Positions 58,456-64,000 of a stretch of 64,000 nucleotides of DNA are shown here, piece after piece. The first letter of the stretch is position 1; each line of letters opens with the position of its first letter. A model generated the notes under the pieces. That model saw nothing but the letters and a program-made list of their open reading frames with translations. It made no database searches and was not told the DNA's origin. Source of the DNA: Oceanicola sp. (GTDB lineage Bacteria; Pseudomonadota; Alphaproteobacteria; Rhodobacterales; Rhodobacteraceae). A program made the position numbers and the translations under genes. The stretch spans positions 3,418,062-3,482,061 of the forward strand of contig CP051231.1 in the NCBI GenBank assembly GCA_017792405.1, read 5' to 3'.

Positions 58456-60711
58456 TCAGCCGCGTCGGCGGCGCGCCACCTTGCGGCCCTTCTGGGCCTT
58501 GGCCTTCGCCTTGCCCTCCTTGCGCCGCACCGGCCGCCCGCGCTTGGCCGAGGCCCCCGGCTTCACCGCCGCGCCTTCGATCTCCAACAGGTCGAGCAGC
58601 AGCCCGCCCGTCACCGGCACCGCCTCCGCCAGCCGCACCAGCACCCGCTGACCAATCCCGATCACCCGGCCCGTATCGGCCCCCATCAGCTCCTGCGCCT
58701 CGCGGTCGAAGTGGAAGTATTCCTGCCCGAGGCTGCGGATCGGAATCAGCCCGTCGGCCCCGGTCTCGTCGAGCCGCACAAAAGCGCCAAACCGCGCGAT
58801 CCCGCTGATCCGCCCGCCAAACTCGTTGCCGACGCGCTCCGAGAGGTAGCTGGCAAGGTAGCGGTCGGTGGTGTCCCGCTCGGCGGTCATCGAGCGCCGC
58901 TCGGTCTCGCTGATATGCACCGCCGTCGCCTCAAGCGCCTCGATATCCGCCTCCGTCAGCCCGTCATCGCCCCAGCCATGCGCGGTAACGAGCGCCCGAT
59001 GCACCACGAGGTCCGAGTAGCGCCGAATGGGCGAGGTGAAATGCGCGTAGGTGCCCAGCGCGAGGCCGAAGTGGCCAATATGCTGCGGGCTGTAATAGGC
59101 CTGCGTCATCGACCTCAGCGTGCTCAGGTTGATCAGCTCGGCATGGTCGGTGCCCGCCGCCTGCGCAAGCAACTGGTTCAGATGCGCCGTCTTCAGCACC
59201 TGCCCCTTCGCAAGGCTCAGCCCGCTGGCCTGCGCCGTCTCGCGCAGAGCATCCAGCTTCTCCACGCTCGGCTCCTCATGGACCCGGAACAAGAGTGGCT
59301 GGCTCCGCTTCACCAGCTCCTTGCCGGCACAAACATTTGCCAGCACCATAAATTCCTCGATCAGCCGGTGCGCATCCAGCCGGTCCTTGAACTGCACCGA
59401 TTTCACCGTGCCGTCCTCGCCCAGCACGATCTGCCGCTCCGGCAGATCCAGATCGAGCGGCTGGCGGCGGTTTCTCGCGTCCACCAGCGCGTGATGGGCC
59501 GCGTAGAGCGGCTTGATCACGTCTTCCATCAGTGGCGCGACCTTCTCGTTCGGCTCCCCATCCATCGCCGCCTGCACTTCCTCGTAATTCAGCGAGGCGG
59601 GAGATTTCATCAGCCCGCGGTGGAAGGTCCAGTCCACCAGCTCACCATGCGCATCCACCCGCATCTTCACCGCGATACAGGCCCGCGGCACGCCCTCGTG
59701 CAGCGAACACAGATCGCCCGAGAGCCGGTCCGGCAGCATCGGCACCACCCTGTCGGGGAAGTAGGTCGAGTTGCCGCGCTCCTTCGCCTCCCGGTCCAGC
59801 GCCGAGCTTGGGGTCACGTAATGCGCCACATCCGCAATGGCGACCCAGATGACATGGCCGCCGTCGTTCTTCGGGTCGTCGTCGGCATGGGCATAGCAGG
59901 CATCGTCATGGTCCCGCGCGTCCCAAGGGTCGATGGTTATGAGCGGCAGCTCGCGCAGGTCTTCCCGGCCCTTGAGGCCCGCAGGCTTCATCCGGTCAGC
60001 TTCTGCGATGGTTTCATCGTCGAAACTGTCTGGAATCCCGTGCTGGTGGATCGCGATGAGCGACACCGCCTTCGGCTTGGACGGGTCGCCCAGCCGCTCC
60101 ACCACCCGCGCCTTCGGCAGCCCCATGCGCCCCTTCGGCCCGGCCTGTTCGGCCTCCACCAACTCGCCGTCCTTGGCGCCTGCCGTGGCATCTTTCGCTA
60201 CCGTCCACTCCCGGTCCGCACCCTTGTCGATCGGTAGAATCCGCCCGCCCTCGGCGCTCTTGCGGTAGATACCGAGGATGCGCTTGGGGTTGGTCCCGAT
60301 TTTGCGAATGAGCCGGCCCTCGTAATGGTGCTCCTCGCCCTTCACCTCGCGCAGCTTGGCCAAAATCCGGTCGCCCGCGCCCAGCGCCCCATCGGCGCTG
60401 CGCAGGATCATCAGCACCTTCGGCTCCGGCCCCTCGCCATGCCATTCCATCGGCTTGGCCATCAGGTCGCCATTGGCATCCGGGCCAACGACGGTAAGCA
60501 CACCCACCGGCGGCAGTTTCTCGGGGTCGCGGTAGGAGCGTTTGCGCTTGGCAAGATGCCCCTCATCTTCCAGCTCGCGGAGCATCCGCTTGAGGTCGAT
60601 CCGCGCCGCCCCCTTGATGTGGAACGCCTTGGCGATATCGCGCTTGGAGGCCGCCTCGGGATGGGCGGCGATCCAGTCCAGAATGTCTTTTTTCGTTGGT
60701 AGCTCGGCCAT
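58456..60711 (-). CDS. rnr: ribonuclease R
   Basis: A 751-residue 3'-5' exoribonuclease. The N-terminal winged helix (KKDILDWIAAHPEAASKRDIAKAF) and cold-shock domains precede the RNB domain with the catalytic Asp cluster DPWDARDHDDACYA, then an S1 domain and a basic, Lys/Arg-rich tail typical of RNase R. The ATG at 60711 gives the normal start; the longer frame adds unrelated residues. It degrades structured RNA, including rRNA fragments. Confidence 0.95.
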   Translation of the reverse strand: MAELPTKKDILDWIAAHPEAASKRDIAKAFHIKGAARIDLKRMLRELEDEGHLAKRKRSYRDPEKLPPVGVLTVVGPDANGDLMAKPMEWHGEGPEPKVLMILRSADGALGAGDRILAKLREVKGEEHHYEGRLIRKIGTNPKRILGIYRKSAEGGRILPIDKGADREWTVAKDATAGAKDGELVEAEQAGPKGRMGLPKARVVERLGDPSKPKAVSLIAIHQHGIPDSFDDETIAEADRMKPAGLKGREDLRELPLITIDPWDARDHDDACYAHADDDPKNDGGHVIWVAIADVAHYVTPSSALDREAKERGNSTYFPDRVVPMLPDRLSGDLCSLHEGVPRACIAVKMRVDAHGELVDWTFHRGLMKSPASLNYEEVQAAMDGEPNEKVAPLMEDVIKPLYAAHHALVDARNRRQPLDLDLPERQIVLGEDGTVKSVQFKDRLDAHRLIEEFMVLANVCAGKELVKRSQPLLFRVHEEPSVEKLDALRETAQASGLSLAKGQVLKTAHLNQLLAQAAGTDHAELINLSTLRSMTQAYYSPQHIGHFGLALGTYAHFTSPIRRYSDLVVHRALVTAHGWGDDGLTEADIEALEATAVHISETERRSMTAERDTTDRYLASYLSERVGNEFGGRISGIARFGAFVRLDETGADGLIPIRSLGQEYFHFDREAQELMGADTGRVIGIGQRVLVRLAEAVPVTGGLLLDLLEIEGAAVKPGASAKRGRPVRRKEGKAKAKAQKGRKVARRRRG

Positions 60712-60752
60712 GTGAAAGAGGTAGCAGGGCGCGGGCGAAGGCAACAGCGAAA

Positions 60753-61190
60753 TTACAGCGCCCGCTCCATCATGACGTGAGGGATGCCGACGGAGTCGAA
60801 CACCTCGCCGCAGGGGGCAAAGCCGAGCCGGGCGTAGAACGGCAGCGCCGAAGTCTGAGCCCCCAGCTGGACCCGCTCAATTCCGCCCATCGCGCGCAAC
60901 TCGTCCAGCGCCGCCTGCATCAGCGCCAACCCCAGCCCGGTGCCGCGCAGCTCTTTCAGCACGCAGACCCGCCCGATCTTGCCGGTTTTTCCCTCGCGCA
61001 TCACCCGCGCAGTGCCCACCGGGCGGCCATCGCGCGTGGCCAGCAGGTGCCGTGCCACGGCGTCGAGCGCGTCATTCTCCAGCTGCGCCGGCACGCCCTG
61101 TTCCTTCACGAACACAGCGATCCGCACCGCCATGCAGGCGGCAAAATCCTCCGTCGGCGCGATCTTGATATCGGAGTGAGCCACGCTCAC
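60753..61190 (-). CDS. GNAT-family N-acetyltransferase
   Basis: A 145-residue GNAT starting with GTG at 61190, overlapping the upstream stop as GTGA. The acetyl-CoA motif (RGTGLGLALMQAALDEL) and VFVKEQGVPAQLENDALD are typical of YjcF/ElaA-like acetyltransferases. It resembles the neighbouring GNAT, so the two are probably an old tandem duplication. The substrate is unknown. Confidence 0.87.
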   Translation of the reverse strand: MSVAHSDIKIAPTEDFAACMAVRIAVFVKEQGVPAQLENDALDAVARHLLATRDGRPVGTARVMREGKTGKIGRVCVLKELRGTGLGLALMQAALDELRAMGGIERVQLGAQTSALPFYARLGFAPCGEVFDSVGIPHVMMERAL

Positions 61191-61600
61191 AGCGGGCAGG
61201 TCATCCGCCGGTGCGGCACCCCGCCGTCGTCAAACTCAGGCCCCTCCGCGGTGAACCCGAGCGTCTCATAAAACCCCATCGCCCGCACCTGCGCATCCAG
61301 CACCGCCGCCTTGGCCCCGCGCTCGCGCAGCAGCTCCATTCCCGCCCGCACGATCCTGGCCCCCAGCCCGGTGCCCCGCGCCCGCGTCACCACGCAAATC
61401 CGCCCGATCCGCCCTTCCTCCACAAACACCCGCGCCGTCCCCACCGGCTCCCCCCGCTCGGCGGCCAGAAGGTGAATGGCGCTGCCATCCTTGCCATCGA
61501 ATTCCTCGGCCTCGGAGAACCCCTGCTCCCGCATGAACACCTCCCTGCGGAGGGCAAAGCAGGCATCGAGATCGCGGGTGGGGGTGATGGTGAGGGTCAT
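61187..61600 (-). CDS. GNAT-family N-acetyltransferase
   Basis: A 137-residue GNAT starting with ATG at 61600, which overlaps the toxin-gene stop as ATGA. The pyrophosphate loop is ARGTGLGARIVRAGMELL, and VFMREQGFSEAEEFDGKD parallels the paralogue downstream. A much longer in-frame start is rejected, because it would run antisense-like through the toxin gene. Coupling to the toxin-antitoxin genes suggests cotranscription; the function is unknown. Confidence 0.86.
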   Translation of the reverse strand: MTLTITPTRDLDACFALRREVFMREQGFSEAEEFDGKDGSAIHLLAAERGEPVGTARVFVEEGRIGRICVVTRARGTGLGARIVRAGMELLRERGAKAAVLDAQVRAMGFYETLGFTAEGPEFDDGGVPHRRMTCPL

Positions 61601-61908
61601 TCGGCTCTGGGCAATCTGTTGGAAAGGCGTGTGAGAACATCCATTTTCTCGTGCAGGACAGCGACGACGAAGGTACTCTCGGCAGGCTCCTTCATCCAGT
61701 AGATCAAGTGCCGACCTGCACGAGACACGCGCAGCCCAAGAGCGATCTCGTCGAGGGTGCGAAAAGGCCCATCCGAGAGGCGAGCGAAGCGCCTTTCGAG
61801 GTCTGCGTGGTAAGCCTGCGCCTGGGCTTCGCTCCACTTGCTTTCAGTGTACTGCCATATCTCGACAACATCGGTCTCGGCCGCAAGCGACAGAACATAG
61901 GCCGTCAT
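61597..61908 (-). CDS. type II toxin, RelE/ParE family
   Basis: A 103-residue protein with the ParE fold pattern: AETDVVEIWQYTESKWSEAQAQAYHADLERRFARLS (two helices), then beta strands with GLRVSRAGRHLIYW and VVAVLHEKMDV. The ATG at 61908 shares a base with the antitoxin stop (TGATG). ParE members poison gyrase and RelE members cut mRNA; the C-terminal LHEKMDVLTRL favours ParE. Confidence 0.88.
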   Translation of the reverse strand: MTAYVLSLAAETDVVEIWQYTESKWSEAQAQAYHADLERRFARLSDGPFRTLDEIALGLRVSRAGRHLIYWMKEPAESTFVVAVLHEKMDVLTRLSNRLPRAE

Positions 61909-62174
61909 CAGCCGGCCCTGCGGGCCTTGGCCTTCGCCGCGATCTCATCCATCGTCAGGGTTGACACTTCGCCCCGCCGCGCCGCCTCGATCCTTGGCAG
62001 AAGGATCGCCCGCAGCTCTTCCAGCGCGGCCTTCTCGTCATCGGTCCAGTCGTCGGTGTCGTCCTTCAGCGCACGGCTCATCACGAAATCCTTGATCGTC
62101 TGGCCCTTCAGCGCGGCGATGGCCTTCAGCTTGCGGTGCTCTTCAGCGGTGATGTCTATCGAGAGTCTGGGCAT
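61908..62174 (-). CDS. type II antitoxin, ParD-like ribbon-helix-helix protein
   Basis: An 88-residue protein. LSIDITAEEHRKLKAIAALKGQTIKDFVMSRAL is a ribbon-helix-helix DNA-binding region, and the C-terminal half is acidic and helical, suited to wrap the toxin. There is no ribosome site before the ATG at 62174, and the promoter -10 ends 6 bp upstream, suggesting leaderless translation. A perfect palindrome touches the start codon. Confidence 0.86.
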   Translation of the reverse strand: MPRLSIDITAEEHRKLKAIAALKGQTIKDFVMSRALKDDTDDWTDDEKAALEELRAILLPRIEAARRGEVSTLTMDEIAAKAKARRAG

Positions 62175-62209
62175 GGGCTAATTCTAGCCCGGCCTAACCC
62201 ACAAAACAA
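62175..62209 (-). promoter_or_regulatory. toxin-antitoxin promoter and operator
   Basis: On the minus strand TTGTTT (62209-62204) is followed after 17 nt by TAGAAT (62186-62181, 5 of 6 to consensus). The -10 is the centre of a perfect repeat GGGCTA/TAGCCC (62175-62180 and 62185-62190) touching the antitoxin ATG. A second repeat, CCACAAA (62199-62205) and TTTGTGG (62212-62218), covers the -35. The predicted transcription start falls on or next to the ATG. Confidence 0.65.
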
Positions 62210-62228
62210 CATTTGTGGACTAGTGGGC

Positions 62229-63374
62229 TCACCCCTCCGCGAAGTAATCCGCCAGCATCCGCCCGTAAATCGCCTTCAACTCGCCGATCTGCTCCACCCG
62301 CACCCGCTCGTCCACCTGATGCATCCGGTGGCCAACCAGCCCGAACTCCACCACCGGGCAGTGGCTCTTCACGAAGCGCGCATCGCTCGTCCCGCCCGTG
62401 GTCGAGGGCTCCGGCACCCGGCCCGTCACCGCCTCCACCGCGCCGCTCACCAACTCCGAGAGCGCACCCGGCGGCGTCAGAAACGCCTCGCCGCTCACCT
62501 TCACCGTCAGCCCCACGCCGACGCCAAACTCCTCGGCCACCTTGTCGCCCTCGGCCTTCAGCCACTCGGTCAGGCTCTCGCCCGTGTGCTCGTCGTTGAA
62601 CCGGATGTTCGCCGTCGCCCGCGCCTCCGCCGGGATCACGTTGGTCGCCGTGTTGCCCACGTCGATGGTGGTGAGCGCCAGCGTCGAGGCGTCAAAATGC
62701 TCGGTCCCCACGTCGAGCGTGCGCGAGGCGAGCCGGTCGCAAAGCCGCGCCATCGCCGCCACCGGATTGATCGCCCGGTGCGGATAGGCCGAGTGCCCCT
62801 GCTTGCCGCGCAACACGTAATGCGCGTTCATCGAGCCGCGGCGCCCGATCTTCATCATGTCGCCCATCTGCTCCAGCGAGGTCGGCTCACCGACGATGCA
62901 CACATCCATCCGCTCACCGTTCTCCGCCATCCAGTCCAGCAGCGCCGTCGTGCCGTCCAGAGCGTCGGCCTCCTCGTCGCCGGTGATCGCCAGCACCACC
63001 GAGCCATCGGGCGGGGTCTGCTGCACAAAGTCGATCGCCGCCGCCACAAAGGCCGCAACCCCGCTCTTCATGTCGGTCGCACCCCGGCCATAAAGCCAGC
63101 CGTCCTCCTCCTCGGCCCCGAACGGCGGGTGGGTCCAGGCCGCCGCATCGCCCACCGGCACCACATCGGTATGCCCGTTGAAGCCAAAGGCCTTGCCGTT
63201 CCCGGCCCGGCCCCAGCGGGCGAAGAGGTTGCAAATGCCGCCCCGGTCCACCCGTGTGCAGGCGAACCCCGCCGCCGTCAGCCGCTCCTCCAAAAGCACC
63301 AGCGCCCCGCCCTCCTCGGGCGTGACAGAGGGGCACTTCACCAAGGCGCGGGTCAGCTCTACGGGGTCGGTCAT
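62229..63374 (-). CDS. dapE: succinyl-diaminopimelate desuccinylase (DapE)
   Basis: A 381-residue M20A hydrolase of the right DapE length. The metal-site blocks [13 protein letters not shown] and [14 protein letters not shown], the Glu pair in [13 protein letters not shown] and GGTSDARFV are intact. The ATG at 63374 has AAAGGAGA upstream. It hydrolyses N-succinyl-LL-diaminopimelate in lysine and peptidoglycan-precursor synthesis. It is unrelated in role to the two M20 enzymes of the catabolic operon at 11983-14354. Confidence 0.93.
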   Translation of the reverse strand: MTDPVELTRALVKCPSVTPEEGGALVLLEERLTAAGFACTRVDRGGICNLFARWGRAGNGKAFGFNGHTDVVPVGDAAAWTHPPFGAEEEDGWLYGRGATDMKSGVAAFVAAAIDFVQQTPPDGSVVLAITGDEEADALDGTTALLDWMAENGERMDVCIVGEPTSLEQMGDMMKIGRRGSMNAHYVLRGKQGHSAYPHRAINPVAAMARLCDRLASRTLDVGTEHFDASTLALTTIDVGNTATNVIPAEARATANIRFNDEHTGESLTEWLKAEGDKVAEEFGVGVGLTVKVSGEAFLTPPGALSELVSGAVEAVTGRVPEPSTTGGTSDARFVKSHCPVVEFGLVGHRMHQVDERVRVEQIGELKAIYGRMLADYFAEG

Positions 63375-63653
63375 GGGCAGGTCTCCTTTGCCCCCCAGAT
63401 ACCCCCTCCCCTCACCGCGCACCACCCACCGCCTGTTGCACCGCCCCCACAGCCCCAAGGCCCCCGCGCCAAATGTGCTGACAACCCGCCGAAATGATGG
63501 CAATTTTCGTCAAAACAAACACATCGACCCGAGGCAGGGCGAAGAGCAGCGGCAGGTCAGACGAGAAAAATCTCGCGGCCCACCACCCCCCGACGGACCG
63601 GCCCCGCGCCGTGCCGTCCTCCCATGCCGAGGGTCCATTGAGGACAGACGAGC

Positions 63654-64000
63654 ATGGTTGCGGCATCGGAACTCTCGATCAATACCTACGCCAACGCATC
63701 TGCCATGGCCGATGCGATCTTCGGTGACAGCGTGCAGGTGGTCTCGGCCAGCTACTCCGGCTCCAGCTACTCCTCCGGCATCTACACCGGCGGAGACAGC
63801 ACCTCGCCCGGCGTGGTGCCCGGCGATACCGGCGTCATCCTCTCCACCGGCCGCGCCTCGGATTTCACCAACTCATGGGGCTCGTCCAACCAGGACAACA
63901 ACACCTCCACCAACACCGGCGGGCAGAACAACAACTCCGATTTCAACGCCATCGCCGGCACGTCGACCTATGACGCCAGCTACATGGATGTCACCTTCAT
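63654..64000 (+). CDS. choice-of-anchor-L domain surface/secreted protein, 3'-truncated by the window
   Basis: The open frame starts at ATG 63654 with GAGGA about 10 bp upstream and runs off the window (115 codons visible). It has no typical signal peptide. The text AMADAIFGDSVQVVSASYSGS, VVPGDTGVILSTG and DFNAIAGTSTYDASYMDVTF fits the choice-of-anchor-L domain, with a Ser/Thr/Asn/Gly-rich composition unlike the rest of the window. Such proteins are usually large type I-secreted or surface proteins with C-terminal calcium-binding repeats. Confidence 0.75.
   Translation, partial: MVAASELSINTYANASAMADAIFGDSVQVVSASYSGSSYSSGIYTGGDSTSPGVVPGDTGVILSTGRASDFTNSWGSSNQDNNTSTNTGGQNNNSDFNAIAGTSTYDASYMDVTF

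Noticed and set aside
62199..62218. CCACAAA/TTTGTGG repeat as the dapE terminator
   Set aside because: It lies downstream of dapE but is not followed by T residues on that strand, and it overlaps the -35 of the antitoxin promoter, so an operator reading fits better.
1..64000. CRISPR arrays, insertion sequences, prophage genes, rRNA operons, riboswitches
   Set aside because: I looked for regularly spaced repeats, transposase or integrase motifs and conserved RNA leaders and found none.

Overview
The window is GC-rich, densely packed bacterial DNA with no insertion sequences, integrase, phage genes or CRISPR. Very high GC, a marked excess of periplasmic-binding-protein transporters (TRAP, tripartite tricarboxylate, Liv-type ABC), an ExoD-like protein, a SelD fused to a flavin oxidoreductase and the general protein character all suggest an alphaproteobacterium, most likely Rhodobacteraceae (Roseobacter-type heterotroph). 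The genus cannot be fixed from this sequence.

Layout. 1-3632: end of an alpha/beta-hydrolase gene, then a tripartite tricarboxylate transporter (tctCBA). 3637-5116: two unrelated membrane proteins. 5117-11901: a Liv-type ABC transporter in one operon with a CYP199-like P450, its [2Fe-2S] ferredoxin and a MarR regulator; palindromes overlap the promoter. 11983-16100: two M20 amidohydrolases and a diaminopropionate ammonia-lyase, divergent from an Lrp/AsnC regulator. 16124-24474: an AraC regulator, a second Liv transporter, an aldehyde dehydrogenase, an SDR and a cupin of the 2,4'-dihydroxyacetophenone dioxygenase type. 24499-30032: an IclR regulator divergent from a ThDP enzyme and a TRAP transporter. 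30046-37589: an OmpR-type two-component system divergent from an SDR-adaptor-RND operon. 37612-44215: an ABM monooxygenase, four-carbon acid sugar kinase, beta-decarboxylating dehydrogenase and GntR, divergent from a second TRAP transporter that ends in a 40-residue membrane protein. 44257-50059: a PHO-box candidate, an RpiR regulator and a ugpBAE-ugpQ-ugpC operon. 50380-54411: a third TRAP transporter with an AroQ-like dehydratase and a GntR regulator. 54533-64000: tRNA-Met(CAT), a SelD fusion, a lytic transglycosylase, RNase R, two GNATs coupled to a ParDE-like toxin-antitoxin pair, DapE, and the start of a choice-of-anchor-L surface protein.

How it works together. About 50 kb is a string of uptake-plus-catabolism modules: seven complete binding-protein-dependent importers, most with their own regulator (MarR, AraC, IclR, GntR twice, RpiR) and with enzymes that would process the imported compound. 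The substrate themes suggested by the enzymes are aromatic acids (P450), N-acyl or N-carbamoyl amino acids and 2,3-diaminopropionate, aryl aldehydes or ketones, four-carbon sugar acids, glycerophosphodiesters, and a dehydroquinate-like compound. The last 9 kb is housekeeping.

The most notable structural signal is that all seven binding-protein genes are followed, before the first permease gene or just inside it, by a GC-rich stem-loop. The seven stem-loops are unrelated in sequence. Other notable items are a promoter combining a PHO box with an RpiR-type palindrome, a probably leaderless autoregulated toxin-antitoxin promoter, a 10-bp-phased direct-repeat array beside the OmpR-type regulator, an IclR-region palindrome, a four-carbon acid kinase paired with a LeuB/tartrate-dehydrogenase-type enzyme, and an AroQ-like enzyme with an altered active-site motif.
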